A stretch of 64,000 nucleotides of DNA from Oxytricha trifallax. Its lineage: Eukaryota; Ciliophora; Spirotrichea; Sporadotrichida; Oxytrichidae. Location: positions 1 through 64,000 of the forward strand of contig ARYC01001259.1 of NCBI GenBank assembly GCA_000711775.1. Direction: 5' to 3'. The position numbers and the translations under genes are program-made. Within the stretch, counting starts at the first letter, position 1, and the number at the start of each line of letters is the position of its first letter. Below are positions 46,728 to 58,421 of this stretch, in pieces. A model generated the notes under the pieces. The model had not been told where the DNA came from. It did not search any database and saw only the letters and a program-made list of their open reading frames with translations.

Positions 46728-47292
46728 GTTTAAATTCAAATTTAAATTTCTATTATTATAAGTAAAAACCTCACTGGCTATAATAACTTTGTATAGGAGC
46801 TGGCACTGCAACAACAATGGTTGATTCTTAGGTGTTAGACATCATATTTAAACTTAGTTTATAACTATAAATTTCTAATTTTATGCTTAATATTTTTAAT
46901 TTTGGTACCAACTGAGAAAAATTTCAGGTTGGTACTGGTACCAATTAGGTTTTGAACCATTTTGGAACTTTTCCATTAAAACCTCATTAGTTAAAAACTA
47001 GGTACTAATTTAAGTTTTGGTGCTATTAAATTGGTACCAATTCAATTTAAACGAATAGTACCGGTACTAATCAAATTTAAACAAATTTAGTACTAATTTA
47101 ATGGAACTAAATTGATAAAAATGGAGCTCCATCTCTGAAGTTTGTTACAGCTTCTGCCAGCTTTCTCCACGCGTATCCTTACCAGGTTGACCTCCTATAA
47201 GATGCCCATATTTAATACTAAGATTTTTAACAGTAGGATCCAGAACTCTATATATTAAAATTTGAAATTCAATAACAAGAGAGGGAACAAGT
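46728..47292. promoter_or_regulatory. TBE C divergent intergenic region with GGTACCAATT repeats
   Basis: Between the 57- and 22-kDa starts. The palindromic core GGTACC or GTAC flanked by AATT recurs at least six times at about 46912-47100 (TTGGTACC, GGTACTGGTACCAATTAGG, ATTGGTACCAATTC, AGTACCGGTACTAATC). Likely a shared control region; inference from position and recurrence. Confidence 0.45.
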
Positions 47293-48080
47293 ATGGAATC
47301 TATAAGTACTGCAATGAAGAGGGTTGAAGCTTAAGAAATGATCTCAAGATTTAGAAGCAAGGAAGATCTCGATCGATACCTCACTTAGCATGGTAAGCAT
47401 GTGACATATACTTAATCATATGCTATAGTGGGTTTATTCCTTCAACGATGGAAGGTACCAAAATTTCATTCTTAAAAGCTATACTCTACGATGAGAAGAA
47501 AGCCTTCAAAAACAGTGAAATAAAGTTGATAGATATACCAAACTACCCAGACATTTCAGTCACTAATCTCTACGAGGATGCGATGAAAGATGAAGAGTTG
47601 GTAGTTTATCCTCCTACCAAGAAACAACTCTCTAACAAGCTTCCAGAAAGGAGCTTCTTCTTTGGAGTTCTTGGCACTTTAAGAGAGAGTTATCTCAAAG
47701 AAATCATTGAAGAAGCTCACAAAAAACGCTACTCTATTTATCCTGAAGATTAAAACAAGCAAGGCATACTAATAAGCGAGACCTGGCTCGCTGAGCTTAA
47801 GAAGCACCCATTCCTCTCTAGTAAGCTTTGATTCATAACTTTGTAGGGAAACCTGGAACTGGTATTCCTAATGAAAGAGCATGCGAAGGTTCACAGAGAG
47901 AGAAAGTCATAGACTATTTATGAAGTGAGCAAAAGACTTTATAAAGATGTCTAAAAGCTAGAAGAAATGAACATAGATGCAGGAGCTGGCACAAAGAGAA
48001 GAAATATGGGTCCAAGCAAGCCATAAGAAGAGGAGAAGAAAGAGAAGCCAAAACCCTTTATGGGCCAATTTAATATGTGA
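47293..48080 (+). CDS. TBE 22-kDa protein (copy C)
   Basis: ATG at 47293 (MESISTAMKRVEAQEMIS), intron 47393-47428 (36 nt), then MEGTKISFLKAILYDEKKAF, LIDIPNYPDISVTNLYEDAM, PTKKQLSNKLPERSFFFGVL and YSIYPED. TGA at 48078-48080. The best kept of the three copies, with possible small frame changes just after the intron and near 47830. Function unknown; no motif recognised. Stop codon only 6 bp from the end of the transposase gene. Confidence 0.82.
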
Positions 48081-48086
48081 ATATAT

Positions 48087-48804
48087 TCATTCGTTTAAAT
48101 CTAAAACTTATTTATAAACATTCATTTTCCCTTCTCTCGCACAAACTGTTGTCTTACCTACACTCACTCTCTTACAGCTACTCTGAATCAAGTCTACTGT
48201 ATCGATAGGCAAGTCATGCATAAGATGATACAGCAGCAGCTTCTTGTAGTGAGTCTTGATTTAACTCCACTAGAATTCTATTCCATTAAATTAAGGACTA
48301 TAAGGAACGTTATAAACAAAAGTTAAGTTTAGGTCTTCATAAGCTTTCTTAGACTCCTTAGTCTTATGAACTGAAAGGTTATCAACAAACAGGATGATCT
48401 CTTGGTTGCTATACTTCTCTCTGAGCTTATGTAGGAACTCTATATACTACTCTCGCTTAATAGAGCGAGGGTGAATAACATAACTCTCTAAACCTGAATC
48501 TTAACTTATACCAGCTAAAATTGCATGGGTAACTACCTTCACTTTTTAATCATAAACTTCTATATTACCATACTTCTTATACCAAGACTTATTAATAAAA
48601 GTGTTGAAAGTAAACACAGCTTCATCTGCATGTACGAACTTGATGTTATTATCAATAGCTCTCTGCATTTAATCATATATATAGTTTAAATTATTACTAT
48701 AAAATGGCACTGTAAAATCAATCACTCTCTTACTCTGTTGACAGTCTTGAAAGTAATACCATTTCGTCTATAAATACTAGCTATAGTCTAAGGAGAGATA
48801 CGTA
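48087..48804 (-). CDS. TBE 42-kDa DDE transposase (copy C), 5' part missing
   Basis: From 48804 down to TGA at 48087-48089. The catalytic core is kept: FVHADEAVFTFNTFINKSWY (first Asp), ILFVDNLSVHKTKES (second Asp), YSPQFNGIEF (third acidic residue), HYKKLLLYHLMHDLPID, ending VYKQVLDLNE. The N-terminal DNA-binding half is absent because the 10.4-kb element starts here. Confidence 0.88.
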
Positions 48805-48877
48805 AAACCCCAATACATATGTGCATAAGAATTTGATAAGTGCGTAAACGAATTTAATTAAATGTGTTTAATACGAA
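48805..48877. repeat. Left terminal inverted repeat of the 10.4-kb element
   Basis: AAACCCCAATACATATGTGC, then an AT-rich part containing GATAAGTGCGTAAACG; matches the complement of 59144-59216 with one or two changes. Confidence 0.9.
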
Positions 48878-50036
48878 ATAACGAGGATTATAAAATTAAA
48901 GTACTTTGTAGTAGACGGACATGACCTCCCGAATTTTGGAATTTCTCAGAAAACCGCGTTTATTTTTTGCCCTTGATTTTTGCAGAATTAAATCGAGCGA
49001 AAATCGTAGAGCAAGAATTAAAAAATCAAAATGAAAATCGGAAATGTGGTCGCCGAAATCTTTTTTAATTACTGAATCAAAAATGTGGAAAAAAATGAGG
49101 CATATTTGAATATTCAAAATAAATTAAATTAATTATTAAATTAAAATATGAATTAAGTAGAAGGGAATATGGGAAAAAAAGGAGTGGGGTTAAACTTTTA
49201 ATTTAAATTAAATTATAAATAAATTAAATTTGTTTTGATTTTCTTCTTCTTCTTCATCTTCATCATTTTTTTAATTTGAATTTAATTGTAAAAAAAAGTG
49301 GCAGAGTTCACTCTAAATTTTCTGGCTTTAAATCTCTGTGCATTATATTTTTCATTTTTTATTTTATCTATCAAAATGTTTTCAGGTTTTAGATCTCTGT
49401 GTATTTAAATTTAGTAGTACAAAAATTCATTTTTAATTTCAAGTTTAGATTTTTTCATCTTCATCATATTAATTGTATTATGCAAAATTAAATTTGATTT
49501 GTTTTCTGGAGTTATTATTTTATATTTTTATAATTATAATTTTCCTAAATGGAATTGAAAATCATTGAAATTTTCTAAAGGGTAAAATTAAATATTTAAA
49601 TTTGCAATAATTTTAGAATAATGAATTTAAATAATATTATAGATAACTCTTATGATTAATACTTCTCAAATGCGAGAACTTCATTTTAATTTTAATTTAT
49701 TTTTTTATTGTTTGATTTGACTCAAGGGTTTTGGGGCAATTATACAGGGGCATTTTATATTATCATATTTAATTAAATTAACTTAGCTTTTTTAATATCA
49801 CAAAGGAAATTGTAAATTAGTGAATTTAAGTTTCTTGCTATTTTACTGTTGCTATTATTAATTACTAATTTTTACTCTTAATTTAATAATAAAATATTGA
49901 GAAATGAAAATAGTATTGAAAGAGGAAAATTATAAGAAATGAATTTAAATAAAATTAAAGAGTAGTTAAAGACTTAATCATTTTTAGTGAGAAATTAATT
50001 AAAGAATTATAAAGATAATTATAATTAAATTATTGC
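48878..50036. other. AT-rich end region of the 10.4-kb element
   Basis: Mostly low GC with no open gene. It contains the doubled kinase-loop motif at 49308-49402. A Glu/Asp-type run can be read from CTTCTTCTTCTTCATCTTC near 49240. Confidence 0.4.
49308..49402 (-). pseudogene. Two kinase catalytic-loop motifs 60 bp apart
   Basis: Minus strand: HRDLKPENILIDK at about 49364-49402 and, in another frame, MHRDLKPENLE then TGA at 49308-49343. Nothing else of a kinase domain is seen. Either a remnant of a duplicated kinase exon or a chance retention of the best conserved block. Confidence 0.45.
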
Positions 50037-51575
50037 TCAGTTATCTTGAGAGTAAATATTATTGTTAGAATTCAAGTTCTAATCATCGCTGGAGTCGGAA
50101 TTAAACAAGTTATAGCTGACTTTTTTCCCTTTTTTCTTGGATTGAGAGGCAAGTGATTCTCTTCTATCATTTTTCTTGGAAATATCTTTGGAGTTGTTGG
50201 AAATTTATTTTCCTTAAGAATGTTTTGAGATTTAATTTTCAACTTTAAGTTTAATATACTCAGTCAAGCCAAGTCTCTCAATATAATGCTCAGCATTAAA
50301 GAAGATATTTTTGGGATTATTTAAATTCTAAATTTCATTCATTTTAGTAAGGCAAACTTTAGAATGAGAAGTGAAGTTTTACCATTTTTTACAAATTTCA
50401 GAATAATTCAAAGAGTAGTCGAAATACTTGAAAATACAAGACATAGCTAAGTTATCATCAATCACTTACACTGGTTGCTAATCAAGAAAATAAAATATGT
50501 TAAACTCCAAGGCAGTTGTTAATAAATTCTTCATAGTAAATTTGAGTTAATTTTCCATTAATTCTTTGAATTCCGTTTGGAATTTATTCAGTAATTTCAA
50601 AGAAATTTTCGTAATCTTCGTAATAATACCACTTTTGATTAATAAATTTCATAACGAGAAAGTTCTTATCGTCATTTTGGATTAATTAAATAAGCAAAGT
50701 GGAATTTTAGAATTGTGAAAGAAGTGTGTAAAATCCACCAGCTAAAGTAACAGAGTCAATTATTTCTCTCTTTGAGAGCTTGTTTTCTGATTTTAACATA
50801 AAAGTTTCATATTTAGAATTTATAATTAAGCCTTGAGTGGCGTCGATGTCAATTAAGCGATTAAAAGTAAAAATATCCTTGACTTTTTGAACATCATCAT
50901 AAGCTGCAATTAAATTAAAAAAAATGCTTTCTTTGCTTACATATACAGTAGAACCCATAAATTAATTCAAAGCATTATAAAATTCAACAATAATTGAAGG
51001 GTATTTCTCCTTAATTTTGGTAATTTAGTGTAAACATTAAAGTCATCATAGCGATTTTCACATTATTATTATTGTGAATAAATAAATCCAGTACCAATAG
51101 TGCAAGTAAAATTTCCAGAACCTTTAAATAAAACGTAGGGGTTTGCTTGAGCTAAAGATAAATAATAATGGGGATTTTAAGTAATTGAGTACAGATGCAT
51201 TTAATTTAAGTCATCTTTAAATCCATAATTCATTTTGTAAAATTGATCAATAGATATTTATTGATTAGCTTGGTTGGCATTTTATTAATTAATATATTAC
51301 TGCTGTGCCAATAAAGGATTATTTTGCTAGGCTGCTAAAACAGGCAAATTTCTAATTCTCAATTAATATAATACATTTGGATTTTATGGAGGGGCTTAGC
51401 CTTAACCACCTAGAATATTCCCATTTTAGAAGTTTGGATTAGGATTTTGATTTTATCCTTGTAATAAATTATTTGCAAGAGAAAGTTATTGCAATAAATT
51501 GTTTCTGGAATTAGAAACTTAATTCAGGAATGAATTTGCTTACATTTATTACTGATTTTAGTTGTAAATGTTCAT
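50037..51575 (-). CDS. Asn/Gln-rich protein of the 10.4-kb element
   Basis: ATG at 51575 to TGA at 50037-50039, about 510 residues. The first 120 are Asn/Gln/Pro-rich (MNIYNQNQQQMQANSF, ANNLLQGQNQNPNPNFQNG). A compact middle follows (MHLYSIT, YVLFKGSGNFTCTIGTGFIY, MGSTVYVSKESIFFNLIAAY, KREIIDSVTLAGGFYTLL). The C-terminal third has a Cys-containing block (CIFKYFDYSLNYSEICKKW, KVCLTKMNE) and a basic, Ser-rich tail (KKNDRRESLASQSKKKGKK) like a nuclear signal. Frame is interrupted in a few places. No family recognised. Confidence 0.6.
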
Positions 51576-52315
51576 TGAATAATTTGCTTTAAGATAAAAT
51601 AAAAGTTTAAGAAAAGTTTGATTTGTTTTGTTAAGAAAATGATAAAATTATTATAATTTGCAAACTATTTATACAAGTAGCAATTCTAATGAATTTTCAA
51701 ATTAATGGTAAAACTTAAAATTAATGGTTAAAATGTGAAAATTACTGGTAAAATTGTATTTTAATAAAAAATTACTTGAAAACTATAGAAAATTAATAAT
51801 TTAAATTAGAAAAATAAGGAATTTGAGAGAAACATTTATAAAATGATAATTATATAATAAGTATTAATGATTTTGATTATTTTTGATTTAATAAGCTTAT
51901 ATGTATAAAAATTTTAGAGTTAAATTAAAGAGAAAAGCTAAAAATTTTAAAATTAATTCATAAATAATACATAAAAATCGATATATTACTTACCTAATTC
52001 CCCTCTCCCCTGTGCCCTTAAACCCGCAAGCCTGTACCAGTGCCTATTCACGCGCCGCCCTAACTCGTCCCTATTTTCCAAGTCCTCACCTGCCACCTTC
52101 GCTCTTCGCTGCCTATAAAAAGCGTGAATAATTAACTAGAAATTAAGGGAAATTGAATGTAAGAGCCTAGCAATTTTCAATTCAAATTCAATTAACTGTT
52201 CTTAATTCAACTTAAAAAGCTCTCCTTAATAATTTCTAATACTCGCAAAAATCGAAATAAATTAGGCCACTCTTGCTAGCAAGCCCCGCCTATTAACCTC
52301 ACACTTTCGCCTAGC
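51576..52315. other. Intergenic region with a GC-rich patch
   Basis: AT-rich to about 51980, then a C-rich patch (52000-52120) without a clear frame. No gene assigned. Confidence 0.35.
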
Positions 52316-53949
52316 TCACAAATCTTTTAGCGAAATCGATTCCAAGGCCGCTGTCAACACGTGATAAAAGCAGCGCCTCACCAAGTTCTAGTTGATCCTG
52401 CTAATATTCATGCCCAGCTCTTTCATGAATGCTGCCCAGTAGCCCCTAAAAAGGTGAACTCCAAGCGACTTACTTTGATTACGCCCTGGTATTCAGAGGG
52501 TTCAAGTCTCGATTTTTGATCCAAGAGTACATCAATTCAACAGGTGCAATTCTATAGTGATAAGGCCCTAAAAACATTATTGGCAAAGCCAAATCCAGGA
52601 ACTTATTCATAATACTTTGTGATCTGTGGTAAGGTGCATTATCAAGTAGAATTAAAGTATTTTCTCTCCAACTAGTGTCAACTGAATCCAATACATTAAC
52701 TAGTTTACATAGGAAGTACATAAAGGAGTGCTAGTTAGCTCTTCCATGATTAACTGTATAGTACAGCTCTCCTGTACTTGCAACTCCAATAATTAAATTC
52801 ATTTATTTTAGTCTCTGTGAATTTGTAACTCGATTTTTTACATAAGGGGCAGTCCAACCTCTGTGTCTTTAATCTGTTTAGTTAAGAGTTGATTCATAAT
52901 ATTGATTATTCTCCTACCCTTACTTAAGTGTTCCACGAATTATTGAGATGCATACTATCTTTATAACTTACTACTATTGCTATTGTGTAGGGTTAAAATT
53001 TACTTGATTTATTTATAAGTCATCATTAATTCATTCTTCAAAAACCTTCTTATCATTTACATGCTACACCTTAACTAAATATTCTTCTGTAAACTGTGAT
53101 GTATATCAGAAACCTGCACTGGTTAAGTGTTAAACATCAACATATTCACGAAATGAGTGCGTGCTCTGCTATGCAGTTTCTTATACTTGCCTCTATTAAT
53201 TTATTTAAGATTCCAAAATTAAGCTTTCTTGATTGGGCTTTTTAAGTACCTTCTTAATTAAAAGTATGATATACCAGTCTATCCATTATTTAGAGGAAAG
53301 TTAACTTTTCTGTAAACTTATATTAATCTAAGTGACTCCTCTGCAAGTTTAAGTTCCTTCTCTTACAATTATTTCTCCTTTCTTAACTACTTTTGTAGTC
53401 TACGAGGAATTATTGCATTCAATTGTGTGTGCTAACCAAAAATTGGAATTTAATATTTTATTTTATGATTCTCAATAACTTTGGCTTCAAGAGCTTTTAA
53501 GTCAAAATTTTAACAACGTTCCATCAAACTCTAGGGTTCTAAATCTGATTACTTATACTCGGTGTAAAGCTTTAGCACTAACTAGCCAAGAGTCTTAATT
53601 TAATTATCATTAAGTAATGATTCTTTAGCTCCTTTTTTAATACTTTCTCTATACTTTTCTTTGGGATCTATGATAAATCCGTCGATTTCAAACTCTGAAA
53701 TTTCATCACGAATTTCATGAATAATTAAATCATATCCTTTTCACTTACTTCTTCTATACTCACATCTGCAAGAGTTATGTTTCTTTAGTAAAGCATATTA
53801 TTTGTTAAGTAATCTGCATTATTGCAAGAATCTTCAGATCCACTGGAAGAGCTCTGCTCTTCACTTGAACTATTACCATCATAATCTTTATCTTCCAACT
53901 TGAAGAATTCTGAGAGTCTTGACTGTCGTTTCTAATAATATGATTCCAT
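52316..53949 (-). CDS. DDE-superfamily transposase of the 10.4-kb element
   Basis: ATG at 53949 to TGA at 52316-52318, about 540 residues. N-terminus acidic and Ser-rich (SSSEEQSSSSGSEDS). Middle part: EIDGFIIDPKEKYRES, a charged helical block and a possible helix-turn-helix (FPLNNGQTGISYF). Catalytic part: RGWTAPYVKNRVTNSQRLK, GVASTGELYYTVNHGRAN, LILLDNAPYHRSQ (second Asp), LGPYHYRIAPVELMYSWIK (third acidic residue). This matches the DDE_3/IS630-Tc1 fold but not the TBE transposase. The first Asp was not pinned down. Reading is interrupted in some places. Confidence 0.75.
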
Positions 53950-54344
53950 AGACGGATTCCTAAATTTAATAATAATGAATTCTCTTGGTGCTGGTAGGAA
54001 TTCCGCTAGCTGAAATTGGACCGTGCTGGTAACATTTCATTATCATAAAAAGCACTCTCTAGTTTTAGTAACGGTAGTGTCTTCCTGAATCGAAATTGAC
54101 CTATAAAAAATGGTGAAAAGCACCTAACTTTTAAATTTTAATGAACCAAGGATAACTTACTGGTATCAATGTTCAGGAACTCGCCTAGAAATGCAAAAGT
54201 AAGAAAGAGTTATACAACTTTCTTGCCCAAGACTGCCACGCTTTCTTACCCAAAGCAGACTCCACCAACATTTATTTCCTTAAGTAATCATAAGAGCAGA
54301 GAAAGAAGTAACGATTAACTTACCCCTGTAACTGTTATTATAGT
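53950..54344. promoter_or_regulatory. Divergent gap between transposase and coiled-coil genes
   Basis: About 395 bp separate two genes pointing away from each other. GC is higher than in other gaps. GTGCTGGTA recurs (53978, 54020 region) and a TTTCTTACTTTTGC-like stretch is repeated near 54200-54250. A bidirectional promoter is plausible. Confidence 0.35.
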
Positions 54345-54906
54345 ATGTAAGAAGAGACGCAGTCAAAGTGTCAGCAGTGTCTCAAATCGATGGACTTACA
54401 GTTTAAGACTTTATCGATTATGCAAGAGGATCTGCAAGACTGCTGTAATACTTGCCTGATGAACGAGATTGGGTCCACCTAGACAGATAATGGATCTGTG
54501 ACTTGCTCTTCACCCTAGACACCGTCGGTGTCTCCTAGATGATTCATGATGCAATGCTCTAACGAAGAGAAAAGCTAGAGTAAAGCAGATATCTCGTAAT
54601 AGAAATGAGACCCGAGTTCGTGGACGCTCTCAGCAGATGCCTTAACTTTAGTAGTAAGTTTACTCTCTCTTAATTTCGTGTGTAGCTGAGCGAGGTAAGG
54701 CTGAGAATCTAGTAAAGGATTCATCTAAAAGAAAGAGAACTCGTGATTAAATGGAGGAAGTAAAAGAATATGAATAAGCTTAAAAATAAGATAAGCAGGA
54801 ATTCTTACAGTAAACTAAAAAGTTGAAGCAAGAACATGACAATATGGAAAGTGAGTTGCTTGACTTACGTAAGATGAGAGACCAGTTTATGCTCAATAAC
54901 AACTGA
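54345..54906 (+). CDS. Coiled-coil, bZIP-like protein of the 10.4-kb element
   Basis: ATG at 54345: MQEETQSKCQQCLKSMDLQF, MQEDLQDCCNTCLMNEIGST, SSPQTPSVSPR. The C-terminal part, in another frame, has a basic stretch (KRKARVKQISRNRNETRVRG) followed by a long charged helix (SSKRKRTRDQMEEVKEYEQ, FLQQTKKLKQEHDNMESELL) to TGA at 54904-54906. Basic region plus heptad-like helix suggests a bZIP-type DNA-binding dimer. The frame change between the parts (54535-54570) may be a short intron. Cys-x2-Cys pairs in the head could bind zinc. Confidence 0.5.
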
Positions 54907-55143
54907 TTGAGCTTGCTTTGCGCAGCTGAGAACTTCAGATTTTGAATGCTACTGCTTCTATTCCTTCATGAATCTCTATATACTATTAATAGCAAAAACT
55001 TGAATTTGGTGAATTACTTAAAAAAATTAAGATAAATCTCATATTCTTAATCTTTGTTTTCTCTCTGGATTTTTGTGATTTATGTCGCTTTTAAAGTGCC
55101 TTCTCTCACTAGAGGCCGCCTTCAACCATCTTTCAATTGTCTT

Positions 55144-58100
55144 TCACTCTCTGGCAGCTCTGTACAAGTGCAAGTGAATGTTTTATCTCTGGCACTGCGA
55201 CGAGTATAAAGATCTCAAGTCTTATTTTATTCTTTGATTTAGTCTAGCTTTTATTATCCTTTCACTAATCTTCTCTTTGAACTTGTAGTACTGCTTTTAC
55301 TTTTGGATCTCTCTCTGCTTTGAGCCTTAGTAATCTCATGGTGCTACCGCTTTAAATTCTTGTGCACCAATTTCTATACCACTTCAAACGGTTTGTTTTG
55401 CAGCACTGGATTTTAACTCATCTTCTCTTCTATTACCTCTATGAGAGTTGGTTAATAAAAACCCAATTTACTTTATTCAGTTGGTTCTTAAACTGAGACA
55501 GCCTCTTTAAGTTCCTCAACTTTTTCTTTCTTCTCTTCTTCAATTGGATGGATTGCTTCGTTATAAGATTTCTCAGTGAGCCTTATAAGGTGTTCAACAA
55601 TTTATCGTACCTTCTTATCATCCTCATTCTTATTGGAAAGTTCTGCAGTTATCAATTCTTGAGGCACTAAGTTTGATTCAATTGAATTTTCCATTGCTTC
55701 TTATTGATTTTACAAAATTGATTATACCAAATTGTACTTGCGATAAAGATTAAGGTCAGCTTCATTTTACTCCACTACGAGCAGCTGCTCTGCACTACTG
55801 TTAGAAGCTAGTTTATATAACACTCTCTGCCATCTACCTTTGGTGTTGAGCCTACCAATCCTACCAATGATTTATTCTTCAGATTTTTTGTAAAAACATC
55901 AGCGATAATTAAATATGAGCCACCATTTTGATTGATTTCATCATTCGTTTAAATATCTGTGCCTCTACCCTATGCTTCATTCAACAAGTAAATTCCATAG
56001 TTCTTGCTTGCATTCTTCATTAAATACCTGCCTTCAAGGGTAGCTTCAATTACAGCAGCGTGGCCGTGGCTGAAACTTGTGAAATCAAAGCCTGAATATT
56101 AAAGGCCTTATTCGATAGTGCTGTAATTTGCAGAGGCAACAATTAAAACTGGGGAATTCGCTACTTAATCCTTTGTGATTTCCTTGATTGTTTTCAAATA
56201 ATCTCCTTGATTTGAATTCACGAGCAAGTCTGGCAGCTAATTTTCTTGTCTCCTTACAACTTATCAAGTGTAGGGAACACCACAGGCGTGCTTGACAAAG
56301 CCAAGTTAAGGCAATGTTATTCGGTTTGAGAAAGATGGCTGCCTGAAAAACCAACAATACTTTTTGCTTGCTTGAAGAGATTGAGCTAGTTTACAATGTT
56401 TTCACTGGAACCATCTAATAAAATCCAATCGTACTCATCAACCAGCACGATACTCTCGTGCCACACACTCATGAATTTAGGGTTCTTCGTTTATTTCTTC
56501 AGTTGTGGCTGAGTAAAGAAATAAATACCTGCGCTTCTTGCAATGAAATTAAAGTTTGAATTAAGAGCCATTGCACTAATTAACTTTTAGAATTTCTTGA
56601 AATCCCTCTATACCAATTGCTCATTCTTACCAATTATGATTACGGATAGCTTGGTTTTAAGAGCTATAAGAATGGCTAGCGCAATAAAAATTAAGGTCTT
56701 GCCATTTCCTATACCAAAATGAATTAAATGGCTTGACTGTAAGTTATCGCAAATGTAGTTAATGCACAAAACTTGTGAACTATACAACTTAAATCCAAGA
56801 TTTTGCTGGCAGTTTTTCTAAATCTTCACTCACACTCAACCTTTCATTTGAAGGCTTTTAATTGAAAGTCCTTGCTAATAAGTGCATAATGTTAACATTC
56901 TCAAAGAGTTAAAGTAGTTCTGCAACAATTTTATCAGAGAATGCTTCCATATTGCGAGGTAGCTGCAAAATTCGTTGAATTTCAGAACAGTCACCATTAA
57001 GGCAGTTTTCAATAATGTTGCTTGTAAGACTTACATTCTTTTCAACCTAAGCTTCTATTAATTACTGTTGAAGCCTCTTGATTTGCTCAATCTTACCAAC
57101 CCATTGCACGTCTCTATTCTATAGTCTTGATGCGAGGCCTTTCATAAAGTACACCATGGTGTTTTAATCTATAACCTCTTACTTCTGTAAGAATGTAGAC
57201 CTGGTTAATGAGATGTACTCTTTTAAAGAGTCAACAGTTGGACAGCAACTTAAAGCACAAATTCTCACGAAGTGCTCTGTATATGCAACTGGAATATCTC
57301 TGATTAAGTGCAAGCCGCAGTCTTGTTTGAGAAAAGTGATGAAAGGCACATTCAATATAAAGAATGAAGAAGGTATCAACCTTCTAACTTGAGGGTTAAT
57401 TGAATATAACTACCAGGTGTCACTCATAAATTGTATTACATAAGGGTTTGAATCATCCAGTTTTTTCACTTGAGCAAGCTGTTTTGTGAAGGCTGAAGCT
57501 GTGTTGAAGAATACGTAATTTGCCAGGCCTAGTGCCTGCCTTGCATTAGGTAAGCGAACTAATAATAATATTGATTCCTAAATAAGTGAGTCTTCAACTT
57601 CGACTTTTTCTCCCATATAATAACCCAAAGCGGCAAAAAATATACGAGGCTTGGAATCTTGATCTATATTACTATTGCTGAGAATTAAATCCACCAACAG
57701 GGAGAACAGGTCCTAGAGTATTTATTGATCGTTGACGTTCTCAAAAATTGTTCAAGAATGATAAAAGTGACTGAGTGTTACGAGTCACTATTTCTTGCAA
57801 GATGCAAGACCTTTCATAATATTTAGAATTTTTGAAAATTTCAAAGTGTTTAATTAACACCTAGTGGCCGATGATCGCGCCGTAGTTAATAAAGAGTTGA
57901 GGTAAGGGTTCTTTATCATGTTTCTAATCGCTTGCAAAGCTTACGCTCGTAGTGAAGTCACTCACCTTCACCTCTTCGTCGATTGCAGATAGTTCAGGAG
58001 GCTCTGAAATAAAAGATTTACTTTCGTGGCTGTGCTTCACTTACTTGGGTTTATTGTTATTTAAATACTTTCTCACGTACTACTTAAAATCCTTAGTCTT

Positions 58101-58421
58101 TTCAAAAGCCTGCAAAATCCACCTGCTCCAGCAGCAAACTTAAATTAAAGTTGTTTTAGTGCAGAAATTCCTTTGCACGATTGATTTTAGCACTGTCTTG
58201 TGCATTTTTATATTCAGATTTTATACCTTTAGGTTTACCCGCATTTTCAAGATTTACATTGGCTAGTAGATTTTCAAAAATCTGAGGTAAGTTTTCTTGT
58301 TCGGGTACTAGTTCTGGCACCTGCTAATCATTAATAGGTTCTAAATAGAAGGTAATATCAAAGATTTGAGCTTACCAGCTTCCTTATTGAGAAGTTGAGT
58401 AGGGTCAGTCTTAGAAGCCAT
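55144..58421 (-). CDS. SecA-like ATPase of the 10.4-kb element
   Basis: ATG at 58421 (MASKTDPTQLLNKEA), intron 58341-58375 (35 nt, GTAAGC...TTTAG), TGA at 55144-55146; about 1080 residues. Motifs in order: Walker A in HFGIGNGKTLIFIALAILIA, Walker B in IVLVDEYDWILLDG (SecA has VDEVDSILIDE), then PVLIVASANYSTIEQGL, the SecA-type AQGRGTDIQTNDEI with GGS, and EEQIIGRIGRLNTKGRWQR (SecA: QLRGRSGRQGD). The first half has no recognised domain; the tail is a charged coiled coil (HPIEEEKKEKVEELKEAV). SecA is a translocation motor of bacteria; a role in DNA or protein handling here is unknown. Reading is interrupted in a few places. Confidence 0.72.
58341..58375 (-). other. Spliceosomal intron in the SecA-like gene
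   Basis: GTAAGCTC...TATTTAG, 35 nt. Removing it joins NKEA to EPINDQQVPELVPEQENLPQ in one frame. Confidence 0.6.

Larger units (their letters stand above)
45140..48804. mobile_element. TBE transposon copy C, cut by the 10.4-kb element
   Basis: Left end CAAAACCCCAAAACCCC at 45140-45156 with ATT just outside (45137-45139). Genes: 57-kDa (-), 22-kDa (+), 42-kDa (-). The transposase gene stops at 48804, where the large element begins. The missing part and the right terminal repeat do not appear after the large element's other end at 59216. Same subfamily as copies A and E. Confidence 0.9.

Noticed and set aside
52385-52415. CTAGTTGATCCTGCTAATATTCAT resembles the 5' start of 18S rRNA
   Set aside because: Only a dozen bases match, nothing rRNA-like follows, and the stretch is inside the minus-strand transposase frame.
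56085-56357. 90-residue minus-strand frame inside the SecA-like gene
   Set aside because: It is an off-frame reading of the ATPase region; the helicase motifs lie in the other frame.
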